Source: SFDP01 sp051653625 (GTDB taxonomy: Bacteria > Bacillota > Clostridia > Lachnospirales > Lachnospiraceae). From it: a stretch of 64,000 bases of DNA. How positions within the stretch are numbered: position 1 is the first letter of the stretch; each line of letters begins with the position of its first letter. Positions 44,125 through 52,747 of this stretch are shown in pieces. The notes beneath the pieces are model-generated. The model saw nothing but the letters and a program-made list of their open reading frames with translations. It was not told the origin of the DNA and made no database searches. The position numbers were made by a program, and so were the translations under genes. Location: the NCBI GenBank assembly GCA_051653625.1, contig JBOFWM010000011.1:14165-78164 (forward strand), in the 5' to 3' direction.

Positions 44125-44154
44125 TTGTAATTATATTTAAAAAAATGCTATACT
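44125..44154 (+). promoter_or_regulatory. Predicted promoter of leuCD
   Basis: TTGTAA (44125-44130) and TATACT (44149-44154) are 18 bp apart, with TG one base before the -10. Confidence 0.6.
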
Positions 44155-44192
44155 AACAGTAAGAAATTCAGATGTAAGGAGATGGAAATAAA

Positions 44193-45455
44193 ATGGGAAT
44201 GACAATGACACAAAAAATATTGGCAGCACATGCAGGTCTTGAAAGTGTAAGTGTTGGACAATTGATTGAAGCAGATTTAGATTTAGTTTTAGGAAATGAT
44301 ATTACAAGTCCAGTTGCAATTCATGAAATGGAAAAAATGAATGTGAATGGCGTATTTCATAAAGATAAAATTGCACTAGTTCCAGATCATTTTGTACCAA
44401 ATAAAGATATAAAATCAGCAGAGCATTGTAAATGCGTACGTGAATTTGCTGCAAAACATGATATAACAAATTATTTTGAAGTTGGAGAAATGGGAATTGA
44501 ACATGCACTACTTCCTGAAAAAGGTTTAACTGTAGCAGGAGATGTTATTATTGGGGCGGATTCTCATACTTGTACATATGGTGCGTTAGGTGCATTTTCG
44601 ACAGGTGTTGGAAGTACAGATATGGCTGCAGGAATGGCAACAGGAAAAGCTTGGTTTAAAGTACCGAGTGCAATTAAATTTACTTTAATCGGAAAACCTT
44701 CGAAATGGGTTAGTGGAAAAGATGTAATATTACATATTATTGGAATGATTGGTGTAGATGGAGCGCTTTATAAATCTATGGAGTTTGTAGGAGAAGGTAT
44801 TAAAAATCTTACGATGGATGATCGTTTTACCATAGCAAATATGGCAATTGAAGCTGGTGGTAAAAATGGAATTTTCCCTGTAGATGATTTGGCAATTTCG
44901 TATATGAAAGAACATTCTACTCGAGACTATATGATTTATACAGCAGATGAAGATGCAGAATATGAGCAAGAATATATAATTGATTTAAGCACACTTAGAC
45001 CAACTATTGCATTTCCACATTTGCCTGAAAATACAAAAACAATTGATGAAATCAAAGAAGATATTTTTATGGATCAAGTAGTAATTGGTTCTTGTACGAA
45101 TGGAAGATTAGATGACTTAAGAGTAGCTGCAAGTGTTTTAAAAGGACAAAAAGTAAAAAAAGGCCTTCGTTGCATTATTATTCCTGCAACACAAAAAATT
45201 TATTTGCAAGCGATGGAAGAAGGATTGCTTAAAATTTTTATTGAAGCAGGTGCCATTGTAAGTACACCAACTTGTGGTCCGTGTCTTGGTGGATATATGG
45301 GAATTTTAGCACAAAACGAAAAATGTATTTCTACAACCAATAGAAATTTTGTTGGTCGTATGGGGGATGTTACTTCTGAAATTTATCTTGCAAGTCCAGC
45401 AGTTGCTGCTGCAAGTGCAATTACAGGTAAAATTAGTTGTCCATGTGAATTATAA
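44193..45455 (+). CDS. leuC: 3-isopropylmalate dehydratase, large subunit
   Basis: Isomerises 2- to 3-isopropylmalate with LeuD. The 420-residue protein is the short LeuC form found in Clostridia and archaea. It has DHFVPNKDIKSAEH, DSHTCTYGALGAFSTGVGS and the 4Fe-4S cysteines in GSCTNGRLDD and TCGPCLGGYMG. AAGGAG lies upstream of the ATG. leuD follows after 38 bp. leuB is more than 40 kb away in the window. Confidence 0.96.
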   Translation: MGMTMTQKILAAHAGLESVSVGQLIEADLDLVLGNDITSPVAIHEMEKMNVNGVFHKDKIALVPDHFVPNKDIKSAEHCKCVREFAAKHDITNYFEVGEMGIEHALLPEKGLTVAGDVIIGADSHTCTYGALGAFSTGVGSTDMAAGMATGKAWFKVPSAIKFTLIGKPSKWVSGKDVILHIIGMIGVDGALYKSMEFVGEGIKNLTMDDRFTIANMAIEAGGKNGIFPVDDLAISYMKEHSTRDYMIYTADEDAEYEQEYIIDLSTLRPTIAFPHLPENTKTIDEIKEDIFMDQVVIGSCTNGRLDDLRVAASVLKGQKVKKGLRCIIIPATQKIYLQAMEEGLLKIFIEAGAIVSTPTCGPCLGGYMGILAQNEKCISTTNRNFVGRMGDVTSEIYLASPAVAAASAITGKISCPCEL

Positions 45456-45493
45456 TATATTGAATTTAAAGTTAAGAAAGGATTGAATAGAAC

Positions 45494-45982
45494 ATGAAAA
45501 AAGCAGTAGGTAGTGTTTTTAAATATGGTGATAATGTAGATACAGATGTTATTATACCAGCAAGATATTTGAATTCTTCTAATCCAGAAGAATTAGCAAC
45601 ACATTGTATGGAAGATATTGATAAGGATTTTATTAAAAATGTTAAAACTGGTGATATTATTGTTGCCAATAAAAATTTTGGTTGTGGTTCTTCAAGAGAA
45701 CATGCACCGATTGCTATAAAAGCGGCTGGAGTAAGTTGTGTTATAGCAGAAACATTTGCAAGAATTTTCTATCGTAATTCTATTAATATTGGATTGCCAA
45801 TTATAGAGTGCGTTGAGGCTGCTAGATCTATTAAGGCAGGGGACCAAGTAGAAGTAGATTTTGACAGTGGTATCATTACAAATATTACAACAAATGAAAC
45901 TTTCCAAGGTCAAGCATTTCCGGAATTCATGCAAAAAATTATTGCTTCTGAGGGTTTAATTAATTACATAAACCAAAAATAA
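45494..45982 (+). CDS. leuD: 3-isopropylmalate dehydratase, small subunit
   Basis: Swivel domain of isopropylmalate isomerase. The 162-residue protein shows YGDNVDTDVIIPARYL and FGCGSSREHAP, the substrate-binding loop. Normal length for the short-subunit type. Second gene of leuCD; AGAAAGGA upstream. A terminator follows within a few bases. Confidence 0.96.
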   Translation: MKKAVGSVFKYGDNVDTDVIIPARYLNSSNPEELATHCMEDIDKDFIKNVKTGDIIVANKNFGCGSSREHAPIAIKAAGVSCVIAETFARIFYRNSINIGLPIIECVEAARSIKAGDQVEVDFDSGIITNITTNETFQGQAFPEFMQKIIASEGLINYINQK

Positions 45983-45985
45983 ATT

Positions 45986-46014
45986 AGAAAGACTTACTTT
46001 TAGTAGGTCTTTTT
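45986..46014 (+). terminator. Rho-independent terminator after leuD
   Basis: AAAGACTTACT (45988-45998) and AGTAGGTCTTT (46002-46012) with one G-U pair and a three-base loop, followed by T. Confidence 0.8.
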
Positions 46015-46029
46015 AATTGTATAAATATA

Positions 46030-46058
46030 TGGAAAATTTTACCATTTTAATTTATACT
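46030..46058 (+). promoter_or_regulatory. Predicted promoter of the MBL-fold gene and ruvAB
   Basis: TGGAAA (46030-46035) and TATACT (46053-46058) are 17 bp apart. Confidence 0.45.
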
Positions 46059-46084
46059 AATAATATTGAATTGGAGGAATGTTT

Positions 46085-47083
46085 ATGATACTAATAAAAA
46101 AGCGTGTAATTTTAATGATTCCAATATTAGTTGCATTGGTATTTATTTTTTATATGTTTTCAAAGGAGAGTAAAACAGATGTTGAAGAAAAGGTAGAGCA
46201 TACAAAAATTATTCATGAAGTTACAGAGAATAATACAATTCTTTCTTTTTATACTTCAAAATTTGAAGATGGCACTGTAGCAACAATTGAGCAGCTTCCT
46301 TGGCCAACTTTTTGGGGTGGAGCATCTTATGCAATTAAGACTAATGAGAATAAATTATATTTAATTGATGGTGGTTTTTATGAAGAAGATGGAGAAAGAA
46401 TTATTTCTTATGTAAAAGAGAGTGGGCTAGAGATTGCAGGATGGATTCTTACACATCCACATATAGATCATGTGGGCGCGTTTTTATATGTGATAGAGCA
46501 TTCTGATCTTAAGATTGATACGGTATACTATTCTCCTTTTACAGAAGCATTTTTTAATCCATCTGATCAAGAGGTATATGATTTTTTAAATAACGCTATA
46601 TTATTTCGTGAGTTTGAAGCTGTAAAAACGAAGAAAAATGAGATTACATTTATTCCGATGTTAGTTGGAGATACTCTTAATTTAGGCCCATTAACACTTG
46701 ATTGTCTTAGTAGTTTTAATGATACGTTGATTGATGTCAATGGAAATTCACTTGTTTTTTTACTATCTTATCAAGAATTTAAGATGTTATTTACAGGAGA
46801 CATGACGGAAGCAACGTTAGATGCAATGTTGCAAAATGAAACAGTTACAAGTAAATTGAAGAACATATCCTTTCTTCAAATTCCACATCATGGTTATATG
46901 GCGGGGATACATTCTACTCGTTTGTATGATACGATACAACCTAAATATACTTTTTTAGATTGTACGGAATACGAATATAATAATAATAGTGTACAAATAC
47001 AAGATCATGTAAAATTGATTGAAGAATTACAAATTACAGTTTTAAAACGATTTGAATCTTTGAATCAAATCGTGATTTATTAA
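46085..47083 (+). CDS. Membrane-anchored metallo-beta-lactamase-fold hydrolase (ComEC/Rec2-like domain)
   Basis: A 332-residue protein with a single N-terminal signal anchor (about residues 9-24) and an extracellular MBL domain. The metal motif THPHIDHVGAF, the later FTGDMTEATLD and LQIPHHGYMAG match the ComEC/Rec2-associated hydrolase branch. The domain stands alone without the ComEC channel, and the substrate is unknown. The ATG at 46085 is seven bases from GGAGG; the ATG at 46079 is only one base away and is rejected. ruvA follows after 19 bp, possibly on the same transcript. Confidence 0.85.
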   Translation: MILIKKRVILMIPILVALVFIFYMFSKESKTDVEEKVEHTKIIHEVTENNTILSFYTSKFEDGTVATIEQLPWPTFWGGASYAIKTNENKLYLIDGGFYEEDGERIISYVKESGLEIAGWILTHPHIDHVGAFLYVIEHSDLKIDTVYYSPFTEAFFNPSDQEVYDFLNNAILFREFEAVKTKKNEITFIPMLVGDTLNLGPLTLDCLSSFNDTLIDVNGNSLVFLLSYQEFKMLFTGDMTEATLDAMLQNETVTSKLKNISFLQIPHHGYMAGIHSTRLYDTIQPKYTFLDCTEYEYNNNSVQIQDHVKLIEELQITVLKRFESLNQIVIY

Positions 47084-47102
47084 AAAGAGAAAGGCAGAAA
47101 AC

Positions 47103-47705
47103 ATGATTGCATACATAAAAGGAACCGTAGAAGAGGTGAGTGAAGATATCGTTGTATTAGATGTTTCAGGAGTTGGATATAACATTAAAATTCCATCGAA
47201 TATTATTGGTTATTTGCCATCGCATGGTGAGTTGGTTAAAATACATACATACACTTATGTACGTGAAGATTGTTTTTCTTTATATGGTTTTTTAACAAAA
47301 GAAGATTTAGAATTATTTAAAAAATTAATTACTGTAAATGGAGTTGGTCCAAAAGCTGGATTATCGATTCTTTCTACTATGGATTCTAATTCCTTTATTT
47401 TATCAATTCTTGCACAAGATGTAAAAGCCATTTCAAAGGCTCCAGGAATAGGAACGAAAACAGCACAGAGAATAATTCTTGATTTGAAAGATAAGGTGAG
47501 TGCAGAGGCATTTTATGGAGAAACTAAAGAATGTACAATGGCAATGCCAGATTCGCAAGTTGCGATAAAAAATGAAGCATTAGAAGCACTAGTTAGTCTT
47601 GGGTATTCTAGTACTGAAGCAATGAGTGCTATTAATAAAATTCCATCTTTAGATAATCTTACAATTGAAAGTGTATTAAAACAAGCATTAAAATATATGT
47701 TTTAG
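47103..47705 (+). CDS. ruvA: Holliday junction branch migration protein RuvA
   Basis: Binds four-way junctions as a tetramer and loads RuvB. The 200-residue protein has the N-terminal OB fold (MIAYIKGTVEEV), two helix-hairpin-helix motifs (ITVNGVGPKAGLSIL and SKAPGIGTKTAQRIIL) and the C-terminal RuvB-contact domain (EALVSLGYSSTEA). It is 12 bp from ruvB; ruvC is not present here, as expected for Firmicutes. Confidence 0.97.
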   Translation: MIAYIKGTVEEVSEDIVVLDVSGVGYNIKIPSNIIGYLPSHGELVKIHTYTYVREDCFSLYGFLTKEDLELFKKLITVNGVGPKAGLSILSTMDSNSFILSILAQDVKAISKAPGIGTKTAQRIILDLKDKVSAEAFYGETKECTMAMPDSQVAIKNEALEALVSLGYSSTEAMSAINKIPSLDNLTIESVLKQALKYMF

Positions 47706-47717
47706 AAAGGCTAATAA

Positions 47718-48713
47718 ATGACGAAACGAGTAATTGAGACAAATATTACCCAAGAAGATATTGTGTTAGAAGGAAGTCTTAGACCACAATTTTTAAGGGA
47801 ATATATTGGACAAAATAAAGCAAAAGAAAGCATGAAAATATATATAGAAGCTGCAAAACAAAGAAAGGAATCGTTAGATCACGTTTTATTATATGGTCCA
47901 CCTGGATTAGGAAAAACGACATTAGCAAGTATCATTGCAAATGAAATGCAAGTAAATATTAAAGTAACTAGTGGGCCAGCAATCGAAAAACCTGGTGAAA
48001 TGGCAGCTATACTAAATAATTTGAATGAAGGTGATTTATTATTTATTGATGAAATTCATCGCTTGAATCGTCAAGTAGAAGAAGTACTTTATCCTGCAAT
48101 GGAAGATTATGTGATAGATATCATGATTGGAAAAGGTTCTAGTGCGAGGTCGATTCGTCTTGATTTGCCAAAATTTACTTTGGTAGGAGCAACTACAAGA
48201 GCTGGACTTTTAACAGCACCGCTTAGAGATCGTTTTGGAGTAATTCATCGATTAGAATTTTATTCTGTAGAAGAATTATCACTAATTATTTTACATTCAG
48301 CAAATAAATTAAATATTGAAATAGAAAAAGAAGGTGCAACTGAATTGGCAAAAAGAAGTCGCGGTACACCAAGACTTGCTAATAGACTGCTTAAAAGAGT
48401 ACGAGATTTTGCACAAGTAAAATATAATGGAATCATAACAAAAGAAATAGCAGATATTGCATTAAACTTATTGGATGTAGACAAAATGGGATTAGATCAT
48501 ATTGATCGTAATATTTTAAATACCATGATTTCTAAGTTTTCTGGTGGTCCGGTAGGATTAGATACCTTAGCTGCTGCCATAGGTGAAGATGCAAATACTA
48601 TCGAAGACGTATATGAGCCGTATTTAATAAAAAATGGATTTATTAATCGTACACCTCGTGGAAGACAAGTAACAGATTTTGCCTATCATCATTTAGGGCT
48701 TGATAATACGTAG
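47718..48713 (+). CDS. ruvB: Holliday junction branch migration helicase RuvB
   Basis: Hexameric AAA+ motor of branch migration. The 331-residue protein has Walker A YGPPGLGKTTLA, Walker B LLFIDEIHRLNRQVEE, sensor GATTRAGLL, the arginine finger in PLRDRFG and a C-terminal winged helix ending TPRGRQVTDFAYHHLG. Second gene of ruvAB. The zapA promoter overlaps its 3' end. Confidence 0.98.
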   Translation: MTKRVIETNITQEDIVLEGSLRPQFLREYIGQNKAKESMKIYIEAAKQRKESLDHVLLYGPPGLGKTTLASIIANEMQVNIKVTSGPAIEKPGEMAAILNNLNEGDLLFIDEIHRLNRQVEEVLYPAMEDYVIDIMIGKGSSARSIRLDLPKFTLVGATTRAGLLTAPLRDRFGVIHRLEFYSVEELSLIILHSANKLNIEIEKEGATELAKRSRGTPRLANRLLKRVRDFAQVKYNGIITKEIADIALNLLDVDKMGLDHIDRNILNTMISKFSGGPVGLDTLAAAIGEDANTIEDVYEPYLIKNGFINRTPRGRQVTDFAYHHLGLDNT

Positions 48714-48727
48714 TACTATGATATAAT
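48700..48727 (+). promoter_or_regulatory. Predicted promoter of zapA
   Basis: TTGATA (48700-48705) and a perfect TATAAT (48722-48727) are 16 bp apart; the -35 lies within the last codons of ruvB. Confidence 0.55.
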
Positions 48728-48773
48728 AATTAACGATAGAAAATAAATCGTTTAGATAAATGGAGAGAAAAAG

Positions 48774-49157
48774 ATGTCTAAAACAAATACAGAAGTAATT
48801 ATTGGCGGTAAAGTTTTAACATTATGTGGACATGAAAGTGAGGAGTATCTTCAAAAAGTTGCTTCTTATATTAATAATAAACTAGCAGAATATGCAAAAT
48901 TGGATTCTTTTAAAAGACAACCTGTGGATATGCAAAATGTTCTAATGCATCTGAATATTGCGGATGATTATTTTAAAGCAAAAAAGCAAATAGCAATTTT
49001 AGAAGATGAATTAGAAGGAAAAGAAAAAGAATTGTACGATTTAAAACATGAACTTATTTCTACGCAAATTAAATTAGAAAGTATTGAAAAAAATGTTAAG
49101 AATTTGCAGAAAGAATTAGTAGAAGCGGAAAAAAAGTTAATTCGCTTAGAAGCTTAA
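48774..49157 (+). CDS. zapA: Cell division protein ZapA
   Basis: Bundles FtsZ filaments. The 127-residue protein has the ZapA N-terminal domain (VIIGGKVLTLCGHESEEYLQ, YINNKL) and a long coiled coil (about residues 65-125, with heptads such as LEDELEGKEKELYDLK). The order ruvAB-zapA-U32 protein is familiar from Clostridia. GGAG upstream supports the ATG. Confidence 0.9.
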   Translation: MSKTNTEVIIGGKVLTLCGHESEEYLQKVASYINNKLAEYAKLDSFKRQPVDMQNVLMHLNIADDYFKAKKQIAILEDELEGKEKELYDLKHELISTQIKLESIEKNVKNLQKELVEAEKKLIRLEA

Positions 49158-49182
49158 AAGAGTTGCTTAGCAACTCTTTTTT
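49156..49182 (+). terminator. Terminator after zapA
   Basis: AAAAGAGTTGC (49156-49166) and GCAACTCTTTT (49170-49180) around a three-base loop; the 5' arm overlaps the zapA stop codon. Confidence 0.8.
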
Positions 49183-49204
49183 CACATAAGGAGTCAAATA
49201 TAGT

Positions 49205-51379
49205 ATGAAAAAAGTTGAACTTTTAGCCCCGGCTGGAAATTATGAATGTTTTATTGCTGCTGTGAATGCAGGTGCAGATGCTGTTTATTTAGGAAGTAGT
49301 ATGTATGGAGCTAGAGCATTCGCGAAAAATTTTACAGATGAAGAAGTGATAGAAGCGATTTATTATGCACATAATTTTGGAGTGAAAATATATTTAACAT
49401 TAAATACTTTGTTAAAAACATCGGAAATACATCACGTAATTTCGCATATCACGCCTTTTTATAATGCAGGATTAGATGCAGTCATTGTACAAGAAATCTC
49501 TCTTATATCTTATTTAAAAGAAGTGTTCCCTGGATTAGAAATACATGTTTCAACTCAAATGGCATTAACAGGTCCTTATGGAACCAAGTTTGTGAAAGAA
49601 TTAGGAGCACATCGTATTGTTCCTGCTAGAGAATTGAGTTTGAAAGAAATAAAAGAGATAAAAGAACATGTTGAAATTGATTTAGAAGCTTTTGTTCATG
49701 GTGCAATGTGTTATGCATATTCAGGGCAATGTTTATTTAGTAGTTTTTTAGGTGGAAGAAGTGGGAATCGTGGGAAATGTGCACAAGCCTGTCGTCTTCC
49801 TTATAAAACAAATATTTCAAATACAAAACAAGAAGAATATCTTCTAAGTCTAAAAGATATGTGTACAGTAGAATATATAGGTGATTTAATTGAAGCTGGA
49901 ATAGATTCTTTTAAAATTGAGGGAAGAATGAAGCGAAAAGAATATGTTTCTTGTATTACATCAATTTATCGAAAATATATTGACCTGTATTATGAAAATC
50001 CAAAGAAAAAACATTGTGTTAGCAAAAAAGAATTGGAAATTATTCGTACAATGTTTAGTCGAACAGACTTACAAACAGGATATTTTAAAAAACATAATTC
50101 AAAAGATATGATTACTTTACATAAACCAAGTTATGAAGTAGCAAGTCAAGATGCACTTAAGATGATAGAAGAAGAGTATTTGTCAAAGGAACGCAAATTA
50201 GATGTCACAGGCAGTGTATATATGTATAAAAATCAACCATCAGTACTAACCATTTCTTATACGGATTTAAATTCTAACAGTATTGAGGTGTCGGTGGAAG
50301 GGGCTATGGTAGAAGAATCAAAAAACAAACCACTTTCTCAAAAAGATATTAAAAAGCAATTGAATAAAACTGGAAATATGATTATTCAATTTAATACTTT
50401 GAATCTTTATGTTGAAGACAATATCTTTTTGCCGATTAAAGAATTAAATGCACTTCGAAGAGAGGCGTACGAAAAGTTACTAGAGGAAATAAAAGCGCTT
50501 AATAAAAGAATTCCAATTACTGAACCAGTGATGTCGATAAAAAATACAAATGAAATTCATTCACCAAATCAATTATTTGTATCGGTAACAAGTATAGAAC
50601 AATTAAAAATTTGCCTATTAAATGAAAAGATGATGAATCGTCTGTATATTAATGGTTGTATTGTTTTATCAAAATCTGGTCAACAATTTTTAAAAGAACA
50701 TATCCGTACGTTCCAAGGAAAGATTTACATCGAAACACCAATGATTCATAGAATGCATAATCATGATAAAATAGTGGAACTTATTAAATATAGTAATCAA
50801 TCAACTTATGCGGGGCTTCTAGTTTCGTCTTTAGAAACATATTCTTATTTAAGAAAAATAGAATATAAAAAAGAAGTCATATTAAATCATAATTTATATA
50901 TTTGGAATGATTTAACATCAAATTTTTGGAATCAATATTCTGACGGATTTTGTGCACCAATTGAATGCAATGCGAAAGAATGGGGAAATATTTCAAATTC
51001 TAAAATGGAATATTTAGTTTATGGACATGTTAAAATGATGGTGACGGCGAATTGCATTTATAAGACAAAAGATTCTTGTAAGAAAGAAGAATGCTTGAAT
51101 GGATATTTAATTGATCGATATCAGGTTTCTTTTCCATTTATTGCGGATTGTATAAATTGTTATAACATAATTTATAATTCCGTTCCATTATCTTTACATC
51201 ACTATATAAATACCATAAAAAAAATGAACGGATGTGGTTTGCGTTTAGATTTTACGGTTGAATCAGAACAAGAAACAAAGGAGCGATTGTATGATTTTTA
51301 CCATGCACTAAACGTTGAGAAAGCATCCTTTAAAGAATTTAAATTTACGACGGGACACTTTAAAAAAGGAGCAATATAA
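49205..51379 (+). CDS. Peptidase U32 family protein with DUF3656 (RlhA-like)
   Basis: A 724-residue member of the U32 family. The N-terminal barrel begins ELLAPAGNYECFIAAVNAGADAVYLG, the family signature ESFVHGA-like element reads LEAFVHGAMCYAYSGQC, and cysteines in GKCAQACRLPY probably bind Fe-S. The C-terminal half carries DUF3656. In E. coli the U32 protein RlhA hydroxylates 23S rRNA C2501, and others modify tRNA, so an RNA-modification role is likelier than proteolysis (family knowledge and inference). It is 3 bp from the RodA/FtsW gene. Confidence 0.88.
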   Translation: MKKVELLAPAGNYECFIAAVNAGADAVYLGSSMYGARAFAKNFTDEEVIEAIYYAHNFGVKIYLTLNTLLKTSEIHHVISHITPFYNAGLDAVIVQEISLISYLKEVFPGLEIHVSTQMALTGPYGTKFVKELGAHRIVPARELSLKEIKEIKEHVEIDLEAFVHGAMCYAYSGQCLFSSFLGGRSGNRGKCAQACRLPYKTNISNTKQEEYLLSLKDMCTVEYIGDLIEAGIDSFKIEGRMKRKEYVSCITSIYRKYIDLYYENPKKKHCVSKKELEIIRTMFSRTDLQTGYFKKHNSKDMITLHKPSYEVASQDALKMIEEEYLSKERKLDVTGSVYMYKNQPSVLTISYTDLNSNSIEVSVEGAMVEESKNKPLSQKDIKKQLNKTGNMIIQFNTLNLYVEDNIFLPIKELNALRREAYEKLLEEIKALNKRIPITEPVMSIKNTNEIHSPNQLFVSVTSIEQLKICLLNEKMMNRLYINGCIVLSKSGQQFLKEHIRTFQGKIYIETPMIHRMHNHDKIVELIKYSNQSTYAGLLVSSLETYSYLRKIEYKKEVILNHNLYIWNDLTSNFWNQYSDGFCAPIECNAKEWGNISNSKMEYLVYGHVKMMVTANCIYKTKDSCKKEECLNGYLIDRYQVSFPFIADCINCYNIIYNSVPLSLHHYINTIKKMNGCGLRLDFTVESEQETKERLYDFYHALNVEKASFKEFKFTTGHFKKGAI

Positions 51380-51382
51380 ACT

Positions 51383-52747
51383 ATGCAATTATACATTATA
51401 GAAATTTCAAAATACCTTATTGTATTATTTATGGCCCTATATACCTTGGATAGTTTTTTGGCAATTTCAAAGAAAATTGAGGATGAGAATACTTTTTGTT
51501 TTATTAGACAATATAGTTATATATTTTTAGTACAATTTCTTGTTTACTTATCTCTCTGTTTGCAAACAGGAAATATTGATTATTTATTCTTTTATGCTTT
51601 TTTACAAATTGCAATTTTTGCAACTATTGTTTTATTTCAGATGATTTATCCAAAGAGCAATCGTTTAATTGTTAATAATATGTGCATGCTTTTAAGTATA
51701 GGATTTATGATTTTATGTAGATTGAATTTTGCATTAGCGATAAAACAATTTGTTATTGTTGTAGGATCGTTGGTGGTTTGTTTACTAATTCCATTTTTTA
51801 TTCATCGTATGAAGTTTTTACGCAGTCTTAAATGGGTTTATATGTTGATTGGTTTAGGGGCAATTTTAACGGTTTTGATTCTAGGTAAGGTTACGCTTGG
51901 CTCGAAAATATCGTATACAGTTTTGGGGATTACAGTTCAACCTTCTGAATTTGTAAAAATTATATTTGTGTTTTTTGTAGCAGCAATGTTGTACAAGGAT
52001 AGAAGTTTCAAAAATGTTGTTGTAACAAGTATAATAGCAGCTGCGCATATTCTTATTTTAGTTGTATCAAGAGATTTAGGAAGTGCACTTATATTTTTTG
52101 TGGGATATCTTTTTATGTTATTAGTTGCAACAAAAAATTATTTATATCTAATAGGAGGAATTATTTCTGGAGTAGTTGCTTGTGTTGCTTCCTATTATTT
52201 ATTTTCTCATATTCGAGTGCGTGTTCAAGCGTTTTTAGATCCTTTTTCAAGTATTGATAATTCGGGCTATCAAATTGCACAATCTTTATTTGCAATTGTT
52301 GGTGGAAGTTGGTTTGGTAGGGGAATAATGAATGGTACACCCGCAGATATTCCTTATGTAGAGCTTGATTTTATTTTTTCGGCAATAGCAGAAGAATTTG
52401 GTGTTTTATTTTCGATATCCCTTATTCTGATTTGTTTAAGTTGTTTTGTTTCTTTTATGAAAATTGCATTGGGAATTAGAGATTCTTTTTATCAATTGAT
52501 TGCAGTAGGAATATCAGTGATGTATATATTTCAAATTTTTTTAACAATTGGTGGAGGAATAAAATTTATTCCGTTGACAGGCGTTACACTTCCGCTCGTA
52601 AGTTATGGTGGAAGTAGTGTATTAACAACTTTAATAATGTTTGCTATTATTCAAGGTCTTTCGATGTTGGAAGAGAATGAAAGGGATTATGAAGGGAGTT
52701 ACGAAATAGATGAAACGGAAAAAAATAGAGAAAAAAAGAAAAAATAA
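51383..52747 (+). CDS. FtsW/RodA/SpoVE-family peptidoglycan polymerase
   Basis: A 454-residue SEDS glycosyltransferase that polymerises lipid II together with a class B PBP. About ten membrane helices; family motifs GITVQPSEFVKI, SRDLGSALIFFVGYLFML, the loop DPFSSIDNSGYQIAQSLFAI and LPLVSYGGSSVL are all present. It is longer at the N-terminus than E. coli RodA. The K-rich C-terminus overlaps the PBP gene by 38 bp, coupling the two. The pairing resembles actinobacterial rodA-pbpA. Confidence 0.92.
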   Translation: MQLYIIEISKYLIVLFMALYTLDSFLAISKKIEDENTFCFIRQYSYIFLVQFLVYLSLCLQTGNIDYLFFYAFLQIAIFATIVLFQMIYPKSNRLIVNNMCMLLSIGFMILCRLNFALAIKQFVIVVGSLVVCLLIPFFIHRMKFLRSLKWVYMLIGLGAILTVLILGKVTLGSKISYTVLGITVQPSEFVKIIFVFFVAAMLYKDRSFKNVVVTSIIAAAHILILVVSRDLGSALIFFVGYLFMLLVATKNYLYLIGGIISGVVACVASYYLFSHIRVRVQAFLDPFSSIDNSGYQIAQSLFAIVGGSWFGRGIMNGTPADIPYVELDFIFSAIAEEFGVLFSISLILICLSCFVSFMKIALGIRDSFYQLIAVGISVMYIFQIFLTIGGGIKFIPLTGVTLPLVSYGGSSVLTTLIMFAIIQGLSMLEENERDYEGSYEIDETEKNREKKKK

